This document shows, piece after piece, positions 31,719-39,822 of a stretch of 46,972 bases of DNA. Position numbers and translations under genes: made by a program. The stretch is from Alphaproteobacteria bacterium. Lineage in GTDB: Bacteria; Pseudomonadota; Alphaproteobacteria; Micavibrionales; UBA2020. The notes beneath the pieces are model-generated. The model saw only the letters and a program-made list of their open reading frames with translations. It was not told the origin of the DNA and searched no databases. Numbering within the stretch: the first letter of the stretch is position 1; the number at the start of each line of letters is the position of its first letter. The stretch spans positions 1 through 46,972 of the forward strand of contig JAUXOC010000088.1 of the NCBI GenBank assembly GCA_030682495.1, in the 5' to 3' direction.

Positions 31719-33392
31719 TCAGATTTTATCTCGTTTGAGCTGCCACAGCACACGCGTATCGGGCGCAGCGCTCACACCTGACAGCACGATTTGCAGCGCG
31801 CGGCGCGGCGTATCACCCTCGCCCGCATAGACGCTATCATCAATCGACAGCTGCGCGTTTTCGGCTGAAAAACGCCAGCCGATGCCGCTGCGCGCACGCA
31901 GCAGAACTTCGCCGCCTTCCTGTATCAACGATGCCTGAATGCAGGGGTGCAGATGAAACCGCACAGCGAAATGTGCGCCGGCCTTGCCGCTCAGCATATC
32001 TTCTCCCGACAGGGTTTCTCCGGCATCGAGCAAGCGCAGGCTGCGCTGGTGGATCAGGCCATAGCGCGGCATATAGCCGCTATGACTGGCGACGATTTCG
32101 GCCATATGGTCATCCTCGCGGCGCTCCGATGTCATTTCGGGGCGCGTGGTCAGCTGGCCGCTGTCATCAAAATGGCAGGCGTTGCGGTTGTCGACGACCA
32201 GCGTGGAATGCGCCGCAGTCGATTTCAGCAAATCGCGCCACTTGCCATCTACAGATGTCGTGCCGCAATTGACAATCACGCGGTCTTTGCCGAACCCGTA
32301 TTCAAACCCCATCAAGCCCGCATGGGCGCGCGCGCTGTATTTGGGCAAGCCGCCAAGGCCGACATCCATGATCACGCTGGCGCGGCCAAGCTGGATTTTT
32401 TCGTATCCGCAATGCGGCAGACTTTTCATCGCCTTGCCGCGCGCGCCGGAATGCATCAGGGTCGCATCGCAGATATTCGGGTTGCCTTCCTGCCCGCCAT
32501 TGAACTGGCAGAATGCGCCGTCGCTGTGGCGGAAGAATTTGACCGCCGGCGCAAGTTTGTCGATGGCATGCTGCAATTCGGCAGGCAGATCAAGACGCGC
32601 CGCCGTCACCGCCGTGCGCAGATCGACAAGGCATTGCAAAAATTCAAACGTGGCCTGCGGGCTGCGCGAGACGTGACCGCCATCGGGCAAAATCTGCATT
32701 TTGATTTCGCGCAGGATCATGCGGAAGGCTTGCTCCAGACGGTCTTCGCCGTCATCCAGCGCAAGGCCGCTATAGGCCAGACCTTTGAGCGCGCGCATCA
32801 GCGGAATACCGTAAAGATTCCCCGGCAAAACCTTCGACAGGTAACGCGCTTGCTTCACAAGGCTGGCAAACCACGCATGACGGAAATCGTCATCGGCGCT
32901 GGCGCAAAAGAAATCATGAAAAGAAATCCACGCCGCGATACGCATGCCGGTGCTTTCGGCATCCCAGCCGGGCAGACCCGGCTGCGGCTTTTCGTTGTGG
33001 CGCAACCAATAGATGACCATGTCGCGCGCCATACGGCGGGCACGGTCGCCGCCGACGCTGCGCAAATCGCGCAGCCATTCAAAACCGTGCAGCTCCGCCA
33101 TCCATTCGGCCTTGGCCGTGGCAGGACGCCAGGAGACTTCTTCTTTTTCAAACGTCTGTCCGGCAAAGCGGAAGATACCCGCCATCATGTCGCGGCCACG
33201 CGCGGCATCGCCTGCCCACGGGTCGGGCGGCACAACGCGCAAACGCTCCGGCACGCGCTGCGGCATCGCAAGCCCCGCCAGCGGCAAAAGCGCATTGAGC
33301 TTCGCAAGATCGCCCAGCTTTTGCAGCGGGCGGATTCCGCGATAGATGAGACTCTGCTCTGTCAGCAACATTGAAAAAACCCCGATGAACAC
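31719..33392 (-). CDS. heparinase II/III family protein
   Basis: 557 residues. An alpha/alpha toroid N-terminal part (about 90-330; WLRHNEKPQPGLPGWDAESTGMRIAAWISFHDFF) is followed by the heparinase II/III beta-sandwich domain (about 340-540; SARAHAGLMGFEYGFGKDRVIVNCGTT, STAAHSTLVVDNRNAC). No signal peptide, so it may act on an intracellular or unusual substrate; such genes are commonly next to rsmB and rpe in alphaproteobacteria. The start is the GTG at 33392 (AAGGGG upstream) or the ATG at 33371; the former is listed. A hairpin spans this region. Confidence 0.85.
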   Translation of the reverse strand: MFIGVFSMLLTEQSLIYRGIRPLQKLGDLAKLNALLPLAGLAMPQRVPERLRVVPPDPWAGDAARGRDMMAGIFRFAGQTFEKEEVSWRPATAKAEWMAELHGFEWLRDLRSVGGDRARRMARDMVIYWLRHNEKPQPGLPGWDAESTGMRIAAWISFHDFFCASADDDFRHAWFASLVKQARYLSKVLPGNLYGIPLMRALKGLAYSGLALDDGEDRLEQAFRMILREIKMQILPDGGHVSRSPQATFEFLQCLVDLRTAVTAARLDLPAELQHAIDKLAPAVKFFRHSDGAFCQFNGGQEGNPNICDATLMHSGARGKAMKSLPHCGYEKIQLGRASVIMDVGLGGLPKYSARAHAGLMGFEYGFGKDRVIVNCGTTSVDGKWRDLLKSTAAHSTLVVDNRNACHFDDSGQLTTRPEMTSERREDDHMAEIVASHSGYMPRYGLIHQRSLRLLDAGETLSGEDMLSGKAGAHFAVRFHLHPCIQASLIQEGGEVLLRARSGIGWRFSAENAQLSIDDSVYAGEGDTPRRALQIVLSGVSAAPDTRVLWQLKRDKI

Positions 33393-33407
33393 CGAACCCC
33401 TTCGGTG
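33390..33407. repeat. hairpin overlapping the heparinase gene start
   Basis: CACCGAA and TTCGGTG pair around CCCC. On the - strand the GGGG loop contains part of the likely RBS, and the GTG start lies in the stem. It may limit initiation there, or act as a leader hairpin if the ATG at 33371 is used. Confidence 0.45.
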
Positions 33408-33444
33408 AACACTCCCCTATCTCTGCCGTCTACACCCGAAAAGC

Positions 33445-34095
33445 TTATCCGCGAAGCCGCGAGATCGCCTCCCCGTAGTCTTTTTCTTTGAAAACAGCCG
33501 TCCCCGCCACAAGCACATTCGCGCCTGCGGCAATCACTTGCTTTGCGGTTTCGGCATTAACGCCGCCGTCGATTTCCAGATCGATGTCACATCCGGTCGC
33601 GTCGATACGTTTGCGTATCTCGGCGATTTTATCGAGCAGCGGAATAAATTTTTGTCCCCCGAAGCCGGGGTTGACCGTCATGACCAGAATAAGGTCGAGG
33701 TCATCGATCAGATGATCCAGCACCGATACCGGCGTCGACGGATTGAGCGAGATGCCCGCTTTTTTGCCATAAGATTTAATCAGCTGGATGGTGCGGTGCG
33801 GATGCGCGCCCGCTTCCGGATGAAAGGTAATAATGTCCGCGCCGGCCTTGGCGAAACCTTCGATATACGGATCCACCGGTGCAATCATCAGATGCACGTC
33901 GAAAGGCTTCTTGGTGACTTTGCGCAGAGATTCAACGACAACGGGGCCAAAGGTAATGTTGGGCACGAAATGGCCGTCCATCACATCCAGATGTATGTAA
34001 TCCGCTCCCGCCTCGTCTATGGCCTGTACTTCAGCGCCCAGCTTCGAGAAATCTGCGGAAAGGATGGAAGGAGCTATGCGAACCCGTTGACTCAT
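33445..34095 (-). CDS. rpe: ribulose-phosphate 3-epimerase
   Basis: 216 residues. It interconverts ribulose 5-phosphate and xylulose 5-phosphate in the pentose phosphate pathway. Signature blocks: [37 protein letters not shown] with the metal-binding His and Asp residues, [13 protein letters not shown], and [11 protein letters not shown]. Complete and normal length. The ATG at 34095 is six bases downstream of a -10 box, suggesting a leaderless message. Downstream gene on the same strand is the heparinase. Confidence 0.97.
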   Translation of the reverse strand: MSQRVRIAPSILSADFSKLGAEVQAIDEAGADYIHLDVMDGHFVPNITFGPVVVESLRKVTKKPFDVHLMIAPVDPYIEGFAKAGADIITFHPEAGAHPHRTIQLIKSYGKKAGISLNPSTPVSVLDHLIDDLDLILVMTVNPGFGGQKFIPLLDKIAEIRKRIDATGCDIDLEIDGGVNAETAKQVIAAGANVLVAGTAVFKEKDYGEAISRLRG

Positions 34096-34101
34096 AAATC
34101 T

Positions 34102-34130
34102 TTTATACCAGCCCGATTCGAATCGGACAA
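34102..34130 (-). promoter_or_regulatory. rpe promoter with GANTC palindrome in its spacer
   Basis: Read leftward: TTGTCC (34130-34125), 17 bases, TATAAA (34107-34102), then 6 bases to the rpe ATG. The spacer holds CGATTCGAATCGG, part of the perfect 14-bp palindrome CCGATTCGAATCGG (34113-34126), which contains two abutting GANTC (CcrM methylation) sites. The element geometry is a good match to a housekeeping promoter. Confidence 0.65.
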
Positions 34131-34287
34131 CGTGGAAATGCGGACTCTGGTAAAAAAGTCGGGAAATATGGAATCAGGTGCGCGACGTGCCCACCAAAGC
34201 CTCTCACTCAACCGCGGTGGAAAAGATATTTTCAATTTAATCTGATTAATCTGACCTCTTTGAACTCCATGTAGGGACTTGGCTTCA

Positions 34288-35022
34288 TTAAGGCCTTGGC
34301 GCACCCGGCGCTTTACGCAAAAATCGTACATCGCTCTCAGGCGGGTTGGCAGTCCGCGCAGGCCGGATACGCTTAAAGAATCCGGCTAGCTGGGCTTCAA
34401 GCTCATCTTCGCCAAGGCGAGGAAAAAATGTCAGCATGCCGCTATTGTTTAACAAGGGAAGCCGAGCAAGCTTGTGCGAAACTTCGGGCCTGTAAATGTA
34501 AAACATAGCCTGACCGTAATCTTCGACTTCAGGGGAACGTGGCGGATAAACCTGATAAGAGGAGACATTGATAAAAATAGTAAGATCCTTTGGATCGTGA
34601 ATAGCGTGATGAACAAGATCACGGCGCTGCTTGTGATTGTCCCAACCAACGCCGCTAATCTCTGCTGGCGGAATGACGATAATCGGCTTGTCACCCCCCT
34701 GTGCCGTTTTTAGGCATGCGCCAAAGTTCGCTTTAATAGTATCCATCAAGCGTGCATTGAAATTCTCGTATCGCAGAGGCTCGGGAAATTCTGGCCTCTT
34801 TTGCTGCCCCATGTCTGGAAAGAAGGCATAGTAGATGTAGAGCTTCTCGAAGTTGTAAAAAACCTCACCTATCCCCACGCTCTGATCGCAGACGACAGGA
34901 TTTTGGGAGACAGGATGTTCCGCCTTCACCTCTGGCGAAAAAACAACGGTTGCCAGCAGAAATACTGCCATCACTCCAAAAACGCCCCCTTTAAAACGTA
35001 GGGATTTCGTAGTCTTTTTCAT
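34288..35022 (-). CDS. exported protein of unknown function
   Basis: 244 residues from the ATG at 35022 (RBS GGGAGA). A signal peptide (VFGVMAVFLLATVVFSPEVKA, then EHPVSQ) predicts secretion to the periplasm. The mature part has GIGEVFYNFEKLYIYYAFFPDM, PIIVIPPAEISGVGWDNHKQRRDLVHHAIHD and DLTIFINVSSYQVYPP, suggesting an alpha/beta fold, and a basic Pro-rich tail. No domain recognised. The gene looks A/T-richer than its neighbours and interrupts the usual rsmB-rpe order, hinting at a recent insertion. The 192-base gap downstream of it (34096-34287) holds only the rpe promoter region. Confidence 0.7.
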   Translation of the reverse strand: MKKTTKSLRFKGGVFGVMAVFLLATVVFSPEVKAEHPVSQNPVVCDQSVGIGEVFYNFEKLYIYYAFFPDMGQQKRPEFPEPLRYENFNARLMDTIKANFGACLKTAQGGDKPIIVIPPAEISGVGWDNHKQRRDLVHHAIHDPKDLTIFINVSSYQVYPPRSPEVEDYGQAMFYIYRPEVSHKLARLPLLNNSGMLTFFPRLGEDELEAQLAGFFKRIRPARTANPPESDVRFLRKAPGAPRP

Positions 35023-35069
35023 TGCGTTTCTCCCGATCAGCCTCAAATGAGCCAGATTTAATTGAAGGT

Positions 35070-35085
35070 TGCGCGGTTTCGCGCA
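35070..35085. repeat. GC-rich hairpin upstream of the exported-protein gene
   Basis: TGCGCG and CGCGCA pair around GTTT in the 134-base gap between rsmB and the exported-protein gene. It lies about 48 bases upstream of the latter's ATG and has no T-run. Confidence 0.35.
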
Positions 35086-35156
35086 TCGTATAAACGCCTC
35101 TCTCCAAAACGCAAGCTTCATTCAGCCCCAGACATACAGCCTCCAGCGGCAAATGT

Positions 35157-36524
35157 TCAACCGTTCTTCACAAACCTTGCCGCATAAAAACCGTCGATAC
35201 CGCCGTGCTCGCTCCAGTGCTGCGGCAGGGCGCGAAGCTCGCCGCGTGTGGTGAGCATGATGCCTATGCCCGCAACCTCACCCGTATAAATGGGAGAGAG
35301 CGCCGCGCCCGTATTTTGTGCGAGCAGCCAGTCGGTTTGTGCCTCGCCCTCTGCTTTTTGTATTGAGCAGGTGCAGTAAACCATCACACCGCCGGGCTTG
35401 AGCATCTGCATCGCATTTACCATCAGGCGGCGTTGCAGCCCTGCGAGTTTATCCTGATCGCGCATGTCTTTGAGCCGCAGCACATCGGGCTGATGGCGTA
35501 TCGTCCCCGTCGCGCTGCAGGGTGCATCGAGCAGCACGGCATCGACAGACTGCAGAGGTTGCCATACCGCGCCGTCGGCGGCGATGGTTTCAACATCCAG
35601 TTTCAGCCGCGTCATATTTTCGCGCAAACGCAAAAGCCGCGGCGCAGAGCGGTCGAGCGCGATCACATCTGCCCCCAGCGCCGCCAGCTGCGCGGTCTTG
35701 CCGCCCGGCGCAGCGCAGAGATCGACGATTTTTTTGCCGCGCAAATCGCCCTCAAAATAGGCCGCGAGAAATTTGACCGGCAGCGCGGCGGCGGCGTTTT
35801 GCACCCACCACGCCCCATCGTCAAAACCTGCCAGCCCCGGCACAAAACCGGCCGTCGGCAACCGCAGCGCACCCGAGGGCAGCAGCGCCGCGCCCAGACG
35901 CTCGGCCCATATGTCGGGATTTTCTTTTACCGTGAAATCGACCGGCGCATCGGCAAGATTGGCCGCCGCAATATCCAGCGCCGTTTCCACGCCGTAATCA
36001 TTCACCCATTGCTGCCACAGCCAGTCGGGCGTATTGATGCGTCCCGCGTCGTGTGTATTGATGCGTCCCGCTTCGCGCGCATCGGGCTGCGCGATGCCTT
36101 CCTGTGCGATGCGGCGCATGACGGCATTCACCAGCGATTTTTGCCATTCAATCCCCGCCGCCGCCGCAAGATCAACCGCCGTGCTGACCGCGGCATGCGC
36201 AGGCGTCTGCAAAAAAACAATCTGCGCCATGCCAAGGCGCAGCACGTTGATAAGTTGCTGCGGTTTGAGATTTTCCAGCGGCTCGTGCAGCAGCGCGGCC
36301 AGTGCGGCATCCATCTGCGGCGCGCGCTTTAAAACAGTTGCCACCAGCAGACGCACAAAGCCGCGGTCGCGGCTTTCGAGCGCGGCGAGAGCCCCCTCCG
36401 CCTGCGCATAGGCTTCATCAAGACTGCGGCGCTGGAAAAAAATATCGTTCAGCACGGCAAAAGCAACCTGCCGCGCCGCAAGGCCGTCTGATACTGCCGC
36501 CGCTTTTTCGGGCACGCCGGTCAC
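35157..36524 (-). CDS. rsmB: 16S rRNA (cytosine-967-C5)-methyltransferase RsmB
   Basis: 455 residues. An N-terminal NusB-like domain (about 15-150; RQVAFAVLNDIFFQRRSLDEAY, LLVATVLKRAPQMDAAL) is followed by a SAM-binding domain: VDLCAAPGGKTAQLAALGADV, motif IV DAPCSATGTIRHQPDVLR, and motif VI YCTCSIQKAEGE with the catalytic Cys. It methylates C967 of 16S rRNA. A 24-bp tandem duplication between the domains encodes GRINTHDA-GRINTPDW. The start overlaps the chorismate mutase stop by 4 bases. Ends 134 bases before the exported-protein gene. Confidence 0.93.
   Translation of the reverse strand: MTGVPEKAAAVSDGLAARQVAFAVLNDIFFQRRSLDEAYAQAEGALAALESRDRGFVRLLVATVLKRAPQMDAALAALLHEPLENLKPQQLINVLRLGMAQIVFLQTPAHAAVSTAVDLAAAAGIEWQKSLVNAVMRRIAQEGIAQPDAREAGRINTHDAGRINTPDWLWQQWVNDYGVETALDIAAANLADAPVDFTVKENPDIWAERLGAALLPSGALRLPTAGFVPGLAGFDDGAWWVQNAAAALPVKFLAAYFEGDLRGKKIVDLCAAPGGKTAQLAALGADVIALDRSAPRLLRLRENMTRLKLDVETIAADGAVWQPLQSVDAVLLDAPCSATGTIRHQPDVLRLKDMRDQDKLAGLQRRLMVNAMQMLKPGGVMVYCTCSIQKAEGEAQTDWLLAQNTGAALSPIYTGEVAGIGIMLTTRGELRALPQHWSEHGGIDGFYAARFVKNG
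36031..36078 (-). repeat. 24-bp tandem duplication inside rsmB
   Basis: GTATTGATGCGTCCCGC opens both 24-base units (36031-36054 and 36055-36078), which differ at a few bases. The repeat keeps the frame and duplicates eight residues in the linker between the two RsmB domains. Confidence 0.85.
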
Positions 36525-36916
36525 TTTTTACGGGGCTTTCGCGCGGCGGGTGTTTTTTTAATACCGGCCTTTTCCAGCTGCGCCTCATGCTTCAGCACTT
36601 CTTCTTCGGCGCAGGACTGGTAAATCAGCATGGTATAGAGCGTACGCACGAAATCCGGATCAATTCCATAAAGAATACCCAGCTTGACGGCATTGTTGCG
36701 CACTTCGTTCACGCGGCCGCCGAGGAAAGCCGGAATATCGTGCTTTATCTTGACGTTGGCGACATCGCGCACCACATCAAAGCGGTCACCGAGCAGCTTG
36801 AGCAGCTGCGCATCGATTTTATCGATCTTCTGGCGGTGTTTTTTGAGGACGGCGGCGGCAAGGAGCGCTTTGTCTTGTTTATGGTTATCGGCGGCAGGAG
36901 CTGTTCTTTTTTTCAT
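36521..36916 (-). CDS. AroQ-type chorismate mutase
   Basis: 131 residues from the ATG at 36916; a TTG two codons earlier is less likely. AroQ helix pattern: LKKHRQKIDKIDAQLLKLLGDRFDVVRDVANVKIKH (about 25-60), then GRVNEVRNNAVKLGILYGIDPDFVRTLYTMLIYQSC. It rearranges chorismate to prephenate for Phe/Tyr synthesis. Both termini are basic and disordered (KKRTAPAADN, and TPAARKPRKK). The stop overlaps the rsmB start by 4 bases. Divergent from the M16 peptidase pair. Confidence 0.9.
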   Translation of the reverse strand: MKKRTAPAADNHKQDKALLAAAVLKKHRQKIDKIDAQLLKLLGDRFDVVRDVANVKIKHDIPAFLGGRVNEVRNNAVKLGILYGIDPDFVRTLYTMLIYQSCAEEEVLKHEAQLEKAGIKKTPAARKPRKK

Positions 36917-36928
36917 CTTCAATCTCTG

Positions 36929-36956
36929 TTAAACAATGGGCTTCATAATTTATAGT
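36929..36956 (+). promoter_or_regulatory. candidate promoter of the M16 peptidase operon
   Basis: TTAAAC (36929-36934) and TATAGT (36951-36956), 16-base spacer, about 40 bases upstream of the ATG at 36994. The divergent gap is only 77 bases, so the promoter for the chorismate mutase must lie in the same stretch. Confidence 0.35.
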
Positions 36957-36993
36957 CTGGCATCTCGCTGACGTCCAATAATAAAGGTTACCG

Positions 36994-38346
36994 ATGCGTC
37001 TCCTTGGCTCTGTGTTCGTTTTCGCGTTTTTAGTCTTGCTGCTGCCCGCACCGGCAGCGGCGGAGAAGATTTTTAATGCCCAGACCTTTACGCTGGATAA
37101 CGGCCTCAAGGTCGTGGTCATCCCCAATCACCGCGCGCCGGTGGTGACGCATATGGTCTGGTATAAATTCGGCGGCGCGGACGAAACGCCGGGCAAATCC
37201 GGTATCGCCCATTTCCTCGAACATCTGATGTTCAAAGGCACGCCCAAAGTGCCGGACGGGCAATTTTCGCGTACCGTCAAAAAACTCGGCGGCAACGACA
37301 ACGCCTTCACGTCACAGGATTTCACGGCCTATTACCAAAACGTGCCCCTCGCCCATCTTGAAAAAGTGATGGAGATGGAAGCCGACCGGATGAAAAACCT
37401 TGTCCTGCGCGAAGAAGAAGTCGCATCGGAACGTCAGGTTATTATCGAAGAGCGCCGCCTGCGCGTAGACAGCCGCCCGCAAGCGCGGTTTCAGGAACAA
37501 ATGATGAGCACCCTGTTCATCAATCACCCCTATGGCGTGCCTGTTATCGGCTGGCTGCACGAAATGCGCGAGTTGACGCGCGAAGATGCTTTTGACCAGT
37601 ACAACGAATGGTATGCGCCGAATAACGCCATTCTGATCGTCTCCGGCGATGTGACCGCCAAGGAGCTGGAGCCGATGGCGAAAAAACACTACGGCCCGAT
37701 CCCCGCGCAGACCGTGCCTGAGCGCAAGCGCACCCGCGCCGCGCCCATCGTTGCCGCACCGCGTCTGGTCATGGAAGACGCGCGCATCGGCCAGCCCGTC
37801 ATCATGAAAACATGGCGCGCCCCGCGCGGCGAAGACGCGCTTGACATGCTCGCAGAGATTCTCGGCGGCACATCCACATCACGGCTGTACAAACGTCTGG
37901 TGGTCGAGCGTAAACTTGCCGTATCCGCCGGCGCGAATTACGAACCGCTAAGTCTGAGCGAAACCACCTTTTCGCTCTACGCCACCCCCGCGCCGGGCGT
38001 TACCGTCACCGACCTTGAAGCCGCCTTGGGGCAGGAAATTGCCCTGCTGCTCGACAAGGGCGTGACACTGGAAGAACTCAACGCCGCCAAAGGCCGCAAA
38101 CGCGCCAACCTGACCTATTACCTCGACAGTCTGCAAGGCCCTGCGCTTTTGTTCGGACGCGTGCTGACCAGCGGCTTTGGCATCGATCACGTCGAGAACA
38201 TCGTGACGCGGCTTGAAAAACTCGGCATTGATGACATCGGACAGGCAGCGGCAACCGTTTTCAAAGGCGAGGACTTCCCCGTGACCGGTATCTTGCTGCC
38301 CAAAGCACCACCACCTGCCAAGGACGCGAAAGGAGCCACACCATGA
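36994..38346 (+). CDS. M16 family zinc peptidase, active subunit
   Basis: 450 residues. Signal peptide (LLGSVFVFAFLVLLLPAPAAAEK). Inverted zinc motif HFLEH at 73-77, with Glu152/153 (VIIEERR) as third ligand. Later NNAILIVSGDVTAKEL and LVVERKLAVSAGANYEPLSLSETTFSLYATP belong to the M16 C-terminal domain. It is the catalytic half of a PqqL/YmxG-like heterodimer that probably works in the periplasm on small or unfolded proteins. The next gene overlaps its stop by 4 bases (ATGA). Confidence 0.93.
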   Translation: MRLLGSVFVFAFLVLLLPAPAAAEKIFNAQTFTLDNGLKVVVIPNHRAPVVTHMVWYKFGGADETPGKSGIAHFLEHLMFKGTPKVPDGQFSRTVKKLGGNDNAFTSQDFTAYYQNVPLAHLEKVMEMEADRMKNLVLREEEVASERQVIIEERRLRVDSRPQARFQEQMMSTLFINHPYGVPVIGWLHEMRELTREDAFDQYNEWYAPNNAILIVSGDVTAKELEPMAKKHYGPIPAQTVPERKRTRAAPIVAAPRLVMEDARIGQPVIMKTWRAPRGEDALDMLAEILGGTSTSRLYKRLVVERKLAVSAGANYEPLSLSETTFSLYATPAPGVTVTDLEAALGQEIALLLDKGVTLEELNAAKGRKRANLTYYLDSLQGPALLFGRVLTSGFGIDHVENIVTRLEKLGIDDIGQAAATVFKGEDFPVTGILLPKAPPPAKDAKGATP

Positions 38347-39755
38347 TCCGCACCCTTTCCTCCTTGCGTTTGATCGGCGGCTTTATCGCCGCGAGCGCGC
38401 TGATCTGCGCCTGGTTGATAACCGCGCCGCCTGTGGCCGCCAAGGAACGCGCCAAAATCCTCGACGTCAAATCTTTCAAAACACCGTCAGGTATCGAAGT
38501 CTGGCTGGTGAGTGATAAAAGCATCCCCGTCATCTCGATGAACTTTTCGTTCGAAGGCGGGCTGGCCGGCGACCCGGCAGGCAAGCCCGGTGTGGCGCGT
38601 CTGGTATCGATCCTGCTCGACGAAGGTGCGGGCAATATCAAAAGTCAGGAATTCCAGTCCAAACTTTCCGACAACGCCATCCAGCTCGGCTTTACGGCGG
38701 GGCGCGACGCCTTTTACGGGCAACTGCGCACATTGACCCAGCACCGCGATCTGGCCACAGATTTGCTGCAACTCGCACTCACCCAGCCGCGTTTCGATAC
38801 CGATGCCATCGAGCGGATGAAAAACGCCAACGTCGCACAGATCAAACACGATATGGGTGATCCGGCGTGGCTTGTCGCGCGCAGCTTTAACGGTATGGTT
38901 TTTGAAGGCCATGCCTATGCCTTGCCGGGGGCGGGGCACCTGGCATCGATGGCCACGATCACACGCCAAGATCTGATTGATTACACCAAGGCGCAATTCG
39001 CGCGTGACAACCTGAAAGTCGCGCTTGCCGGTGACATTACCGAAGCGCAGGCGGCACAGCTGGTCGACAAGGCCTTCGGCGCACTGCCGGAGAAAAGCGA
39101 TAATGCGCCCATCGCTTTCATCCTGCCCAAATATGCGGGCAAGATCGTGCTTTATCCGCTTGATACACCGCAAACACAAATTACAGTTGGCGGCGCGGGC
39201 ATTGCGCGCGATGACAAAGATTGGGATGCGGCGGTTGTCATGAATTACATCCTCGGCAGCGGCAATTTCGATGCGCGGCTGATGCGTGAAATCCGCGAAA
39301 AACGCGGACTGACCTATGGCATCTATTCCAGCCTGCAAAGCATGCGGCAGTCCGCGCTTGTCACCGCCGGATTTGCCACCAGCAACGACAAAGCGAAAGA
39401 AGCCGTCGGCGTCTTGAAACAGGAATGGCAGTTGATGGCCGACAAAGGCGCCAGCGAGCAGGAAATCACCGATGCCAAAGCCTATCTGACCGGATCACTG
39501 CTTTTGGAGCTGACATCGACCGGCGACATCGCTTCGACGCTCAACGGACTTCAGCGTGACGGTCTGGATGCCGAATACATCAACCGCCGCAATAGCGAGA
39601 TTACCAAAGTCACCGCCGCCGATGTCCGCCGTGTGGCGCGGCGGCTTTTGAAAGCGGAGGAACTGACTGTTGTGATGGTTGGACGCCCCGCCGATATCAA
39701 AGCCGATATATTGCTCGACCGGCCGCCGGGGATGAAGGAACCGGAAAAGAAATAA
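38343..39755 (+). CDS. M16 family peptidase, non-catalytic subunit
   Basis: 470 residues. N-terminal hydrophobic signal-like segment (SLRLIGGFIAASALICAWLITAPPVAA), then an M16 fold. The position of HxxEH reads PGVARLVSILLDEGAG, so zinc binding is lost. The second half keeps M16 features: LKVALAGDITEAQAAQLVDKAFGALP, QTQITVGGAGIARDDKDWDAAVVMNYILGSGNFDARLMREIREKRGLTYGIYSSL. Pairing of an active and an inactive M16 subunit is common in proteobacteria. Coupled to the upstream gene by ATGA overlap. Confidence 0.93.
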   Translation: MIRTLSSLRLIGGFIAASALICAWLITAPPVAAKERAKILDVKSFKTPSGIEVWLVSDKSIPVISMNFSFEGGLAGDPAGKPGVARLVSILLDEGAGNIKSQEFQSKLSDNAIQLGFTAGRDAFYGQLRTLTQHRDLATDLLQLALTQPRFDTDAIERMKNANVAQIKHDMGDPAWLVARSFNGMVFEGHAYALPGAGHLASMATITRQDLIDYTKAQFARDNLKVALAGDITEAQAAQLVDKAFGALPEKSDNAPIAFILPKYAGKIVLYPLDTPQTQITVGGAGIARDDKDWDAAVVMNYILGSGNFDARLMREIREKRGLTYGIYSSLQSMRQSALVTAGFATSNDKAKEAVGVLKQEWQLMADKGASEQEITDAKAYLTGSLLLELTSTGDIASTLNGLQRDGLDAEYINRRNSEITKVTAADVRRVARRLLKAEELTVVMVGRPADIKADILLDRPPGMKEPEKK

Positions 39756-39822
39756 GCCGTTCGCCCTGCGCCTCTTGCGCAGGAAAGGCGGCACCATTCA
39801 TTTTATTGACGCAGGATTATGC

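Noticed and set aside
31947-33374. 475-codon + strand frame opposite the heparinase gene
   Set aside because: The opposite strand encodes a clear heparinase II/III protein; the antisense product has no family resemblance.
34235-34250. TTAA-N5-TTAA near 34237 as a CtrA box
   Set aside because: CtrA sites need a 7-base spacing; here it is 5.
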